Shown: piece by piece, positions 22,401 to 37,400 of the stretch
Layout of the letters: each line of letters opens with the position of its first letter
How positions within the stretch are numbered: position 1 is the stretch's first letter
Assembly: GCA_022605955.1 (NCBI GenBank)
Contig: JAKCOZ010000007.1
Coordinates: forward strand, 35,876,991-35,940,990
Length of the DNA: 64,000 bases
Direction of reading: 5' to 3'
Origin: Rallus limicola
Taxonomy: Eukaryota > Chordata > Aves > Gruiformes > Rallidae
Notes under the pieces: model-generated
Told to the model about the DNA's origin: nothing
Seen by the model: only the letters and a program-made list of their open reading frames with translations
The model's database searches: none
Position numbers and translations under genes: made by a program

Positions 22401-25400
22401 TGATGAAACTCGCTTCACTCTTTGCATCCTATTATACTCATTCTGCTTTACTTTATCAGTAACAAGCTGAAGACTGCACCCATATCCCAAATGCCAAATA
22501 TCAGCCAAATCCCTAGCATGATATTTGGATGAGCATTTTACCAGCTTTTTGAAAATTTAGAGCTATTTCCAACAGTAAAATGTTCTGGACCATGTCCTCA
22601 TAAAAGGCAAGGTGAGAAAACCACAGCTCATAGATCAGATCCCTGTTCATCCAACACTACTGCTGATGGACAGGCAAGCACAGCAACAGAACATGTTGGT
22701 CTGCACTTTCACTCTGCTGATGGCTTTTTTTCAAAGCTTCTGAAATACCTCGAGACCAGCTTTGCCCAGCTCTAGTAAAATTCATTATGGATATATGAAA
22801 TAATCAGTGTTTCAAGTTTCACCCTTAACATTTAAGTAGAGGAGATGAGAAATTCCCTGTTAGCCTTGAACAAAAAGCCCCTAACTCTCACTTATCCCCC
22901 TAAAATACTCTTAACTCTGAAGGAACTGCCTTTCCACATCAGAACTGGATTCTCACTGTGTTATGTTTACTGCAGCAGATTGCTCCAGTTCTGCTTTTAT
23001 TAGTCAATCCAGCTGATTTTAAATGAGATGAATGTTTAAGAAAAAACAAACCAGCTTTAGTTATTACCTTCAGAAGTGTGGTCCTTGTCGGGTCCAGCTT
23101 TGAGTTGCATTCAACCTGCATTAAGACAGCAGCGTAAGGTATTAGATACAAAGTTTTAATTACAACCTTCTAGATGAAAACAGCTTAAATAGCTTGTTTT
23201 CTGGATTAATACATACTAAATTGGGTATCTTAAGGCTCTGTACTCATATATACCCCATTAACCCAGATGGGGCAGTTCACACATCTGACTATTCTTTTCC
23301 ATGTACAAACCAACTTGTTAGTTGGGAAATCAAGCTTTTTATTTTATCAGCTTTTGGGACTCCAGTGGCAACAAGTTTTGTTTATCTTGTTATTTGGGGT
23401 CATCTGGGAGCATCCCAAGTAGTGATCAGCCAATATGGCCACAGGCCAGCAGACTGGGCATGCCTATGAAGGCACAGCATTTGAAGTCACCCAGTCATCT
23501 GGAGCGAGTTATAGCAGTCAAAAAAGCAGCTCTTTGCTTCCATAGTGACCCAGGGCAGAGCTCCAACACCACAGAACAAGCGAAAATACCAGCAGCAGAT
23601 TCCTCTCTAAAAGAAAATATTTGCGGTTCACTGGAACTGCTGTGGCAATTGTTCCTAGCGCAGCAGCTATGAAATAATGGTGCTCAGAGGGGACAAACAG
23701 CGAGGAATTAATGGCAGCTCTCCCGTGGCTGGAAAGGGGAGAGCCAGCTGGGCTGGATCAATATCCCTGAGGTTGCTGTGAGGGTGCAAGCTCTGCTGGC
23801 CCGACTGCCCGTTAGCTGGATGTACTCACCACAGCATCCACCGCCGGGGAGCTGTCACCAACCACCAGGAGGACAGGGCATCTGCAAGGAAGCACACAAG
23901 AGCACTACTATCTCTGATCTGGCCCAGCCTTGCCCTAAGTTGCATTTTGTATTGCTGGAAGGATGAGACAGTTAAATGTGCGAAAGTGACTTGGTTTGTA
24001 TTCCAGGCACCTTGAATACCCATCAACTCCATGGTATTAGCTGCAGATGTGCTAACATACTCTGGTATCTTGCCTGAGAACCTGTCTTTCTCCCATCTCG
24101 TAGCAATCAGCCCAGTGGTCTTATTCCTTTGTTCAAAAGAAATTGAACATGGGCATCAGCATCAAAGTCTCACCCCCACCCACCCCTAAGCTCCAAGTTT
24201 TGGACCTATCTACACAATTTCAACCAGATTGGCAGAGGAGCAGAACATCAAATTCTTCAGTGTACAAACATCAGTAGTTAAGCAGAAAAGGACTTGAGAA
24301 CTGTTTCACTGCACAAGTTCTCATAAGTGAAAAGTTATAGCAGAAGATTTGGCCAATGGATAAGGTACAAGTGACTCTTCCTGAATGGTTGGTGGTTGGC
24401 TCTTTTAAAGTTGCCTTTCTTTTGTTTCTTGGCTGCATGGGTATAGCTGAAGCGCATTCAGACTTACAGTTTCCATTAACTGGAACATATTTCCAGGTGA
24501 ATCTAGGCACATCTACCTCCCAAATATTTACCCTGTAAGCCTAGAGGGCTTCCCTAAGAGGGGATGTTTTGCTAATGGCAGACTGACTTGAAGTTAAAAG
24601 TTCCTTTTCTAGCACATAAATATATTGAGCTACTGCTCTGCAATGTAGCCCCTCATCACACCTCTTCAGTCACATCACAAAGAGGGGAACTAGTAGGAAA
24701 TAAAACACTTACTGAAGAGTGACAACATTTATTCCAGGAACAGGGCGCTCAATCTCTAGGTCTCGCCGACTAAAAAAATTGAGAGGAAAAAGGCTGTTGA
24801 TACAGTGAAGCTTTACCAGGTACTTATTCTTCTAGTTTAGAGGATGCAGACACATGTTAATTTGATAAAAGTCTACAACTGATGCAGAACCATTTTAGCC
24901 TGAAGTATCAATGCCCCACTGTACCATCCATCTCCCTGCAAAGGCACAAATTCTTTCTCCCATAAGCAAGCCACCTGAGATCCCTAAAGGCACTGTCCAG
25001 CAGAACTGTATAACAGGGGAACACAAGTGATTCTACCACACAATACTGGCTCCAAGAGCTGCACAGCCTCTTAAGAAAGCTTCCAGTTAGAAATGTACTT
25101 ACCTGTTGTAAGAGTTGACAAAGAGATGGAGGTTGGTTTGATTCATATCATTAATAATATGCTGACGGTAAGTATGGATCAGGTCATGGTTGCTGTGAAT
25201 CTCTTCCTACAGTGAAAACAGAATCGTTCAGAAGAGGGGCTATTTTCTGAAAGGATCTGAAGACATGGCACAGAAGCCACAGTCTCCTATCTGCACAACA
25301 GGGTGCACTTTCAGGGAAGTGACAACTTGTGCCACTCAGACTTCACATCTGACTGCAGTGTCCCATTTTTTGCTTTAAAACTTCAGTATGTTTTCATGTC

Positions 25401-28400
25401 AAGATCTTACAAGTACAAAAGATATAGTTGTAGGGCAGACTGTTACAGTCAGACAAGCATGAGGTTTTAAAACAAACAAGACATTCAGGGTAAGGAGCTG
25501 AAAAACGTGTTTCGAGGGTAAAGCAGATGTTGAAAGCTTATGAACATATGTAATGTGGAACCCCATTTCACAATAGTACATAACTAAGCTTCAAGGACTT
25601 CAATCACCAACTTTTTCAAACAGTTTGTTTTTAAAGTATTTATAGATTAGTTCCTTGTTCTGCTGGAACAGAGTTCTCTGTTGCATTTACTAACAGCCTC
25701 AGAAAACAAGATCTCATTTTCCAGTGCAGGCTTGCACTGAAGAGCACTGTTAGTACTAATAACCAACTTTCAAAGAGTTACAGATATGTTATGGTATAAA
25801 AACCTAAGGTAATTCTGCTCAGGACATGAGCACACACAACACTTACACTCATGTTTAGATGTTGGTCATCTATACAGGGAGCTGTGCCTACTAGAGCTGT
25901 CAAGACTGAGGTGTACTTGAGTTGTCAGTGCACAGCCAGTCATGGCAGCAAGATACTGGCAATACAAGTATGAATCTTATCTCCCAATTTAACTAAGTAC
26001 TTCATTGTTTAAGCAAGGGTTTCTTCCCTCCTCACAACCCCAGGAGATAAACAGAGATGACTGAACACATCAGAAGAATCTTTCTAATATCCTTACCTTT
26101 CCAAAAAGATGTGAAATGACCATGTCTGGTAAAGCATTTGTCCAACCTGAAATCTGAACAGCAAGGTTATTTCAGTATCTGATACAACAACTGAACTGAA
26201 ACCTTTTCAGTTACACATAAGTAGAACAAGTGATGCTTCTCTGCTGTCCTTACACATACAGTATCCTGGATTGATATTCACAAGCACACACAAGTCAACT
26301 GTAACACCGTTAGGTGTCATCTGAATTGTTCATAAGATGTCTTTAGTAACAATTATATAGGAAATCAGCTACTAGTGGCAAAGGTATATATGGATTCACT
26401 CCCTGCTGACAGTACATTGAAGCTGGTACCTAAAGCTCACATCCCAGAGGTACAGATATAGAACCATTTAGTTAGTGAGACATCAGGCGAGAGAAACAAA
26501 ATGGATCAAGTCGGTACATCTTAACATCAAGGAGTTAAATATACTTCCAAATCAAACTTACCAGAACAAACTTGTATGCAAAATTATTTTAAACTAAAAC
26601 TTGAAAGAACATTACATCCCAGCTCTGGAAAGTTTCTCTAAGTATTATAAAGCTGTCATTACATACAGTATCATCCTCAACATGTAGAACGGGTTGATTC
26701 TGTGTGGTTTAGTGGTGATGCATAATTTCTGTACTTCTCAGAACATTTGTAATAACTGTCATTCACTTAATGATACAAGTTGCCTCCCAACAGTTTACCC
26801 TGAAAACTGTTTTAACATGTTAAATCTGAGTGGCATGTAATGAAGCATTTCTACTTATTTAAGTATACTGGTTCCAGGAAGAATTTTATAAACCAGTTCC
26901 TAGTGCCCCTTTTCCCACACTGCAGTCTTTCTTGCCACTACAAAATAATAGTTAACAAGCTTTTTGTGCTAACATTTTAAAGTTAAAGTCTGCTTGCAGG
27001 GACAATCTGTCTGCAGTTACTGTAGCTAATGTACTTTCCCAAGTCCTTTTGGCATTCAAGACTCAGCTAGATGATTGAAACCTGGAAGATGTTCTGAACA
27101 TTTTTCTGTGCTCTAGTCGCATTTTGGACTGTGCTGGTAAACAAAAGCCATGGACAAAGAGAACTGAATGTTACACTACACTTGAAGTTAACTCGAAAGA
27201 AAGGTCTTTCCAGAACTGCCCCCGTGTCCAGGTTAAACCAGGTTTCCCCAGCAGCGACCACCTCTTCAGAACTGTCCATACTCAGGAACTCGATCATACC
27301 CTATTTCCTTCAAGTGCTTATTTTTATCTCTAGCCCTGTGGGAGTTGTTTGCAAATGGAAGAACAAAACCCAAAGGAATTAGTCTGGCATATTTCGTGCC
27401 TGCAGCCATGCCTTGACACACAAGCATGCCCAGCTCCTTGTGCTTGACAGGCTCTCAGCAGGATTTATTTTTCTAACTTAAGTGTTTACCTTAGTTGCTG
27501 CCCAGTCCATCCAACCTTCAGCACAAGGGTTTACATTAATGAGAACTAATCCCTCCACCATCTCTGCATGGTTTAACTGCAAAACAAAAGGTTTAAGATT
27601 CATCTCATGTCCTTAGCATAAAATTTAAATTAACAAGTTATCTCCTGGGGAGGAAAGCAGTAGGCCTAGTTTTATCTTGCACCAAACAAGAGAGGCATAT
27701 GTATAGAAAAAAAAATTCATTAAAGCAATTCAACTGAGCAGCTGGAGAACATTAAGATTTAACTTCTTCTCCACCCTCAGTTTAAATAGAGAACTCCCAT
27801 TAAAAAAACCTTCTGCAAATGAACTGGGTAGAGCCCAGGCCTTAAAATGGAAAATCCAGGTCTTCTGGATTAGCTATCCCGCAGCTCATGGTATTTCACT
27901 TAAAAGCCTAAGCGCTTACTTAAATGGGCACAGCAGAGCAGGAATCCTCTGCACATGCTACAGGCATGACAACACAGCAGGAAAATCAGGTTCAAGGCTT
28001 TGGGGAGGCTCCGCAAAAACTTACAGCAAATCTGGTTAAGATGTAGGCACCGGCTCCAGTTCCCATTCCTATAACAGTCTTCAGCCTGCACGGCAATGAA
28101 ACGGAAGAGACAAATGAGTAAGGCAGCACCAAAAATAAACAAACCCACAACACCAGCCTTCCTCTTTCACACGCCAGCATGTATTTACAGAAGGGTGGGT
28201 GGCAGCTCAGGCAAACCGTGGACCCTCAGCCATGCCACCAGCCCCGGTAAGAGCTTAACCTAGCAGCTGGTTTGGTTTTGGCAGATTTGCAAGACTCTGG
28301 TCCTCATGCAGCAAAGATGCAATTCTCACTTATCTTTTAAATAAATTCACTGAGCAACCATAGCCCTGATCTGATCCTGGAAGGAAGTGATCTCTGCCAG

Positions 28401-31400
28401 AAAAGCTTCAAGATAGTCTTTTGAAATCTGCAGCAAAAATACAAAGTTCTCCTCTTCCCCAGGCTCCCCCACCCTCCCCAGTACAGTTATCCAACAGGGA
28501 TGCTGATTCCTCTCTAACAGGAGGCTGGCAGGGAAATGTCTCATTCTATCCAGACACTGAGGTGATTAAGCTTAAACTTCATAAGCAAACAGGGCGGAGA
28601 CAAACTAAATATTTGCATTAACTGAAATTGGGTTTAAAGCATTGCCTTCAAGGTCTTAAAGAATACATGGAAGTGAAGACAAGACAAAGCCACTCAGAAA
28701 AGCAGGTTATAAAATGCTTGTAGGAAAATGTCTGTAGATAGATTATATATTGCTAATGAGAATAAAAACAAGAATCTGTAAGTACACTCCAGTTTAACCG
28801 ATACAGAGGAAAAGTATCTGGGGGTGTTGCTTGACACCTGCCTGAACATGAGCCAGAAGTGTGCTCAAGTGGCCAAGGAGGCCAATGGTATCCTGGGTTG
28901 TATCTGAAATAGCATGGCCAACAGGACCAGGGAAGTGATAATCCACCTGTACTTAGTTCTGTTGAGGCCACACCTGGAATACTGTGTTCAGTTTTGGAAC
29001 CCTCACTACAAGACAGATATTGAGGCCCTGGAGCATGTCCAGAGAGGGGCAACAGAGCTGGTGAAGGGTCTGGAACACAAATCTTATCAGGAGCAGCTGA
29101 GAGGAGGCTCGGGGGACACCTTATTGCTCTCTAAAACTACTTCAAAGGAGGTTGTGGTGTGCTGGGGGTCAGCCTCTTCTTGCAAATAACTAGTGATAGG
29201 ACAAGAGGGAATGTCTGCATGTTGCTCCAGGGGAGGTTCATGTTAGAAATTTCTTCCCAAAAAAGAGTGGTTGGGCATTGGAAGGGGTTGCCCATGGAGG
29301 TGGTGGAGTCACCATCCCTGAGGTAGTTCAAGGAAAGGCTAGATGAGGTATTTAGGGACATGGTTTAGTTCATGGTATAGGTGGTGGGGGGACGGTTGGA
29401 CTAGATGATCTTGGAAGTCTTTTCCAACCTTATTGATTCTGTGATTGTCAAGGTACTGACACTATGTTAGCATTTGTTTCAGTGCAGAGTTGGCAACCCT
29501 ACACCTTACATTAGGTATTTCAAAAACCCTGCATCTCTGAAGATAGTACAGTAAACTGGTGCAAGGTACTTTAACAGCTGAACAACATCTAAACTGGGCT
29601 GCCTGTCTGAGACTAAACTCCCCACCAGCAGCCCAGACTGCCTGTTTGCCAAGGCTTCCAAGCTCTGACCACCAGGTTTTCCCTGCTTGGCCTGATAACC
29701 TCAAAGTGCCTACTAACACTCTTTGTTGTGTACCAGGAATACCAACCCCACAGACTGTCTGCCTGTCTCAGCTACAGCTCCTGCTAAAGCTTTAAGGGAG
29801 GATGCACACCCCTAAACTTGTGTCACATAGACAACAGGGCAACACTGCCACTAGGTCCTTCAATATCAGCCACCTGGCATCTCTACCTGGTAGTAGAAGA
29901 GGCTTAAGGAGGTTAGACTGACCCCGTAATACACTCCAGCCACAGAAACAAAACAGCATCTTCAGATGGCACAACTTGTTGTTGGGGTGGGTTGTTTTTT
30001 TTTTTGCTAGCCACACAGGAAAACGTGGGCTGTTGCAGTGGGAAGAACAGATTGTCTGTGCTCTGCCCCTGTGAGGGCGACACGTAGAAAGTACTAGAGG
30101 AAGCCCCTAATTAAGCACAAGGGATTTCACTCAAAGTTGCTTCCTGTTTAAAAATAAACAGACATTTCCAAAAAAAGGCCAAAAAATAGCGTCTTTCAGA
30201 AACAAAGGCAAAAGTGATCCATATGAAACTGAAGATTAAAAGCCAGCCACAACTGGCAAACCAAATGCCTGATAGCCAGATAGAGAAGCTTCAGGAGTGT
30301 AATTACACAGGTAAATATCTGCTCTGCCCTGCTCTTCTGGTACGCTATGTAGAGAGAAAATTGAAGAAAACAAGTAAATAATTCTGTACTCACCCAAACT
30401 GTTTCAGGATTCCAGGAAGCATTTCAGCCAGTTGATCCATGGAGGGATACACATACCTGCAACAAATAAGAGTTTGTTGAGTTACTATACCACTTTCAGT
30501 AGTAGGTTGATACATTTAGAGACACAGCAGTCACTGTAGATTTAATACCAAGTGTGCTCATTATGAGAGCATTGACAGTATGAGCTGAATTTAAATCAGG
30601 AGAAAGAACTACATAATTTAGCTGAAATGTGAGCATAAACTATATGGCACTATGTGAGTTACAGAGGTCTTGTCCAGCTGAGAGCAAAACACACCATAAT
30701 GAAGCTCTTCCAAGAAAAGTTAACACTTAAAACTTATGAAGTTTGAACTTGAGTTTCCAGCCACATTCACCACATTTGTGCTTCTGGTCCACCACAAAAC
30801 AGTTTCCCCAATCACAGAATCACAGGGGTTAGAAGGGACCTCAAGAGATCAAGTCCAATGTTGCAGAATGACAGAGTTTAGCAGTAAGATTGAGGCCTTA
30901 GGCAAACAACTTCCATGTAGTTTTTCAGGGACACACAAAATTACCAGATTCCTATCAATATTGATTACCAAAATTAATATTGATTACCAAATTTCTATTA
31001 ATATTAATGGAGAAAAACACATAGGAAGGGTTGTGAAGCTGCTGAGGAAGTTCAATAAAACGGCTGTCAGTTAATGCTCCTGGTATTGTGCAGAGCAGAA
31101 CTGAAATTTTGAGGGAAGGAAATTGAGCAAAATCTCAACTGAGCAGCACACTGAAAAAAAATCCACCCAAATTTGCTGGAGGACATCTGCCTAAGATGTA
31201 TCCAAATCTCTGTTTCCCATCAGAACTACATCTGATGATTCCCTAGTTTAGTCTCCAAAATAAACCCAAACAAGCAGCAAACTGTACAAAACTACTTCAA
31301 GTTTTCTTTGGTTCTCTTGTTAAGGAAACTAAACCTTGTCATTCCAAAAGCTAATTTCACTGCAACAGCTAGGACTTAATTTGAGTGTACTGGTCTCAGC

Positions 31401-34400
31401 TGGAGGGCTGGAAGAAATCATACAGCTTCCTATGCTGTCATCATGATGTTAAGCACTGGTCTTTCCTAGCATAGACCACAATGTCTGCCCTATGCAGCTG
31501 AGAAGTTAGAAGGCTAACACTTGTTCAGGACATAAGGGTTAAGACACTTAGAGTTCATGAGTCAAACACAAAGAGGAGTGACTGAAATAGCTTTGTAGGC
31601 TGCTCTGGTAGACAACTGGGCCATTCTAGTTAACACTAGCTGAGAACCTGGCCCATTGTGACCTTCCCAGCATCAGACCAGCTTAAAAATAAAGAAGGGA
31701 AATAGAGTGGCTCATGCAACAGGAGTATAAGCTCCTTAATGCTTAGTTCTTATGGAACAACTGTTCTTTGCATTGTAGTCTCCTTTCAGCATGTTGGCTG
31801 CTCCATTCTGCAAACAAGCTGATTCCTATCCAAGGGGCATGTCTCATTTGAGCTAAACAGAACAAGCATTTTGGCAAAGACAGTGTTCATGGCACCTAAA
31901 GTTTCCAAGAATTACAGTATCATACATGATACAGTCAGGAGTGTGCATCTAGCTGATATTCTATGGTGGTCCATCACTGTTACAGAAAACTGACTTTCCA
32001 GATAGGCTACTAAGTCTATTTACTAACATCTACTACTCCACAACTTCATAAAAACCCCATGGATTTAGGAATGACATTATGTAGTAGCTAATGCCTATCT
32101 TATTTATAGTAACCATGTAATTTTGTATTTGTACTCAGGATGTCATTGCCAACAAGGTAACTCAGTATTTAAATTGACAGATGCTTACATCTGTCAAGGA
32201 ACTGCTTTACAAGCAGCCTAGTGTAGTTATAAGAAATAAACCACAAAATTACAGTCCCAAAGCCCACTGAGAACTGGCACAAGACAGAGCTCCCATAGCT
32301 TCAGTAACTTACGAACAGAATGTCAGGATTTCAGTTCAAAAGCTCACTATCATGTTTCTTGCAAGTTTTTTTTTTTTTTAATTAAAACACAGAGCAAGAC
32401 TCATTTCAGACAGAGGATAGCTCAAAGCATAGGCTGTTTCCCTGACAACTCACCCAGCTTGGAAAGACGGTGCTCCATCCTGCTGACCAGGTGCATCCAC
32501 ATGGCAGACTGCAAAGTGCTGTGTGATTTCTTGCATATCCTCAAAGTTGAAGAGAGGATTGAAGCAAGTTTTATCTTGACAAGGAGAAGAAAATCCAAAA
32601 TAATTATGCTGACAGGAAATTGGAAATTTGCTTCTATACTAAAATAAGGTATTAACCTGTCTTGCAGGTTAATGAAAAGTTGGTTCAATCAGGTGAGCTA
32701 TATCCTAGCCTGGAAAAGTGGCAGTCCTCTATTTCTAAGGAGGAAAGACCAGCAAAACCCTGATAAAAAAGCAGCCTGTGCTGACTTGCTTTAACTCCTC
32801 AAAGCAAAAAGCCTGAGCAGCTCCTTCCTCATGGCCAACTAAGGTTTATCCATGTTATGTTGGTACCTGATGGACATAGTTGCCTGGTACACCAAAATCT
32901 AAAAAAATCCTCTATGGAAAGTCAAAAAGAGAAACACAAAATGCAGTCAAGAGTGTGCATTCCCAGTTTAGATTAAATTACACATTTACTTGTCTAGCCA
33001 TTTTTCTTTGGATTGTGTCAAAACAGATGGAGGGAAAAGTAGCCAAGACTGAGATCGTAACTTGTGCTTCTGCCCAAATATTACAAGATAAACATTACAT
33101 GATCAGCTGCTGAAGGCAGCTGAAGACAAAGGCATCCTTCTGGGATGCTCAGTGCTGTAGGCTCCCAACTTCGAGGTGATTTGACTTCTGATTTTTGAGC
33201 AATATTGATGTGGGGAGCAGGTTAGCATATTTTCCTCTTGGAGTGGAAAGCATTGATTCTGTAGTAGCAACTTTAAGATGCCCAGAAAACAGTTCAATAT
33301 TCCTTGTTTCTGAATGTCCTCAAACTTAAAACAAAAAAATCATTTCAGAACACAAAGTGGTTTTAGCTAAAATCAGCTTTAGGAGAATAGGCAGGTTTGG
33401 AAAGAGGTTCCTCCTCTTTCAAAGGGAGAGAATGTCTATTCACTGTAACAATAGATTTTGTAACTCTAGTAATAAAAGTCTGAAAGATGGGACCCAGATT
33501 AAGCTCTGCCCTGATCTATGGAAAATCCAAAATAAAGTGAGGCAGTTCCACAAAAGACAGGCAAGAAAACAGTATTTTTTCTTACGCATAACATCTGCCC
33601 CCCAGCAAGAGCCAGACTTTAAAGATCTGCAGGTGTTTTAAAATGTAAATATTGATTAAGAAACTGCAACTTGTGCGAAACAAGTAGTACTGGATATTAG
33701 GTCAGTTCACTCTTGGATCTGACAGATAAGATAAAACACTCTTGCAAGTTGTTTTCTTGATACTAGCTGAGGAGACAAGCACTCATTCTGGCATCCTGGT
33801 ATGACATACAATCCACACAAACACACAGCAGCATAAGACTGGTTATCAGACCGGAACCTCAGCCAAAGCACCAGCAATGCTGTTTTCCATCCTGCTGGCA
33901 ATGCACCCTCAGCCATCCCTGCAGGTGTCTTTACAGTGTTTACACACGGTCACTGTGAGATACTTTTGCTTCTTTACACAAAATATTCCATGAGATAAAA
34001 ATAATCTGTGAATTAAAGTTCCTGTAAGAGAGGAACGAGTACCATCTAACAGATCACAGTGTGCATAAATGAGCAAGGACTTGGCAAGGGTTTCCTACCT
34101 ATCACTACTTCCACACCTTTGATTACAGCAGTGGTGTTAAGGAGCCAGGCAATACCTATACTTTTAAATAAAGAAGTCTACTTACGATTCAGCCCGATGT
34201 CATGGTAGGTGAGGATAGCTGGACGGTTCCCTCTGGGAGTCCCACACATGGTGACATGGACTGAGCCATGAACAGTCTCCACATCTTGCTCCTGGAAAAG
34301 AATGGGAGGGAACTATTAGCTGCTTGTCCACCTACTTCAGCAGACCTCTGTGTGACCACCAGCACATCCACAGTCTTGGGGTCTCTCCATTGCCTATGTC

Positions 34401-37400
34401 ACACCCACATCTTCCCCAGGGTGGGGGCTCTCTGCTAAGGGTTTACATTCAGCTTTTATCTACTCTAGACAACTACAAAAGCAGTTAAGCTGCTAGCTCT
34501 AACCAGCTGCTACCAGAACAGCTAAATAGTTTTTAACCTCATTAAAAGGCAGCATAAGGGGAAAAAAAGCAGTTGAGTGCAACAACACCTAAAATAACAG
34601 CTTACAGCTACTGCTGGTGGCACTTGCAAAGGCACAAATTGCTCTTTCCTTCTAGGAAAAGGACTTGAATTCAGCAAACAGCTACTATTCCCCAAAGAAA
34701 GCAGCATTAAGTAGCCTGCATTCCCTGTAAGGGCTTATTCCCCTATGGGGCCTTGTGATGATAGTAACCTTCCCCAAAAACATGGCAGCCACTTGCATTC
34801 AGTTTATGGCTTGCTACATGTAAGCCAGTGCATACACCCAGCTGTCAAACACTTCCTATAGAAAGCACACCCACAACATTGCTGGGTCATATCAGAGAAA
34901 CAACATGAATAAGCATACTGTTATTTAACATACCAGAAGCTCATGCCATTTTGTGATCTTAAAGCTAAGGACACCTATATTATCAAATCAAAGGCCACCC
35001 ATGTCAAAGTTAGATGTGATTTGGGTCGTACTAACATCCTTTTGCACTTGAACTTCAGATCAGCATAAACAATTTGGGGTTGTATAAAAAGGATCAGAAC
35101 AAACCAGCAGCTATTTATCATACTTATTGACAGTCCTGTTAACACTCACATACTGATCAAGACAGTACATTGTTAGTGGCTGGTCTTAGCCTTTCACCAG
35201 AATATTTACTGTACATACACTCAGAACAGCATACTGTCTGCTGCCCCGGGATCACCTGGCTTGCTCCATGCAGTAATGCCCAGAGGCAAAGTCCAAGTTA
35301 AATTCAAACCCATTAAGAATTACCCTGTAGACACCAGGAGCATAAAGCCCTCTGCAAAAACCTTTGTACTACCAAACCCAAAATCTTTTCAGAGTTCTCA
35401 AGCAGTAATTTGATCTAAGCCTCAGCTCCTTAATTCGATACATAGAACACCCCACACATTCTGGTGGAAATAAGGATGCCAGGTAACACCGTTCCATATC
35501 TCACCTATTTTCCTAACAGGTATGCTTTTACATCAGCTTTAAGTTACAATTACAGCAATGAATCAAGATCAGACACACACACACACTGGGCAATCTGAGT
35601 ATCAACTGCACTCCATCAAAACACTAATATACAGCTTTTATATCTCCTTAGAGATTCCATTCTCTGCATACTCACTGCATTATTCAGCAGGTAAGCTGTA
35701 TCTTCTACATCCAACACCATCTTTAGGCAGAACAGGATAATAAATCCAGCAATTCAGAGGACAGTAGCTGGTTTCTACTTTATCCAAGTAGGAAACTGGG
35801 TTATATAGACGAGCTACTATCCTGCATAGGCTTATGACTCCCATAATGCCCAGCTAGAAAAACCAAAACAGACTAATTCACGAGGATGTCATCCTTAAAT
35901 AGGATTTGAGTCAGGTTTGACCAGGAGATGTACTTATTCAACAGAGCTCAGACATCAAAGATGAACTAAGTCTGTCACACAATGTACAAAGTGCCAAATT
36001 TCAAAGCTGGGAATTAGTACAGTCCTTCCTGTTCCTGTTCCCATCAGGTTTTGATAAGTATATCTTAACTTCAGGCTTTATCACAAATCCTAGAAGACAC
36101 CATACTTACTGTAAATTAAAATCAAAAGCAAGTTCTTTCCTAAAATTAAGGACTAAAGTTTCCAGTGACAACATGAAACACTTTGAAAAAATAGTTTAAA
36201 TCAGAATGATTCTCAACAATGAGTTTAAACGTCTGAAATCTAATATTTTCCATTAGGTAACATTTTATCCAAAGTATTCCTACATCAGTTATACTAGTGT
36301 TACTGTATATTTCTTTTTTGGCAGAAAACAGGGTATCTTATTGAATATATATTCATTATATAATACCCCAGATGATATTTTCAGTAGGAATGGATAGCAA
36401 TTAATAACTATTAAAACAACTTGTAACAGCTATTAATATTTCCGTGTTCTACTTTCCTTCAGTACATAACTTTTGACAGAAACCAATAGTTTGGCAGCCT
36501 TAACACCAGTAATGAGTGTAAGTTATATTGTTTAACACACCTCCTGCTGAGTGTGGAACACTGAAATTATTTCCTCTTCACTTAGAGACTAATAGGCATT
36601 TTGTATCATCAGACTTAGTGTAGTAACCTATAATTCCTAAAAAACCTAAAGTGTATTCTTCAAAGGGACCACATTTCAAGATTTGGGATCTTCCAGGAAA
36701 ACAATCTGTCCCTGGTCAGTAAAGCCAGACCCTTGAACCTGCACGGCTCATTGACCTCCACAGTTAATTCCTCTGGAACTGGAAGCTTGAGTCTAGTTCA
36801 AACTCAGTGTCAACTAAAAATAGTTCAGAGACAACTGGCAACCATACTCCTAATTACTGGCATAAATCACAGTCTATTTAACAATTGGTTTAATTCCTTG
36901 TTATCTTCACAGTAAGGCTCCCCTAATTCAAGTGGGTTGTGCTGTTTTCCATTACCACAAATTCTTCACAACAAATACCCAAAAAGTTCTCCTAAAAAAC
37001 CCAATCAATTCAAAACAGTTTCTCTGGTGACAAACCAATGACTTCACATCCTGATTGATCCTATTAAAGATCAAGAGATTTGTCTACGTGATGTAGGGAT
37101 GGATGTTTTCAAAACACAGAGCACTGAAAACAGATGGCAGCACATCCCAATCAACATCAACATTATAGTAAGAGGCTCTTCACCAACTGATTTGTATTAA
37201 AACACTGTCTTGGAAAAAAAATCCAAGGTACACTAATCCGATAGAAGGATAAAGACAACCACACCATCTGTTCCCATCTCTAACAGAGGTGCAGCGTTAT
37301 CTTCGTGCCCTAAAAACACACATTAAAAAGCCTCTCAAATTGCATGTATGAACAGTTTTCTCAGTTGGAAGGAGATGATACTTTCTAAAGGAAATCTTAT

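Larger units (their letters stand above)
19409..28024 (-). other. NDRG1 introns 7-15 (exons 8-15 lie between them)
   Basis: These nine introns separate exons 7 to 16 and range from about 0.3 kb (24770-25102) to 1.6 kb (21500-23067). All are GT-AG. No transposon copy, RNA gene or extra exon was recognised in them; this part of the gene is free of CR1. Confidence 0.75.

Noticed and set aside
27900..28180. Hydrophobic - strand frame before NDRG1 exon 7 that could look like a signal peptide
   Set aside because: It is intron sequence upstream of the acceptor at 28086; the true exon starts at LKTVIGMG.
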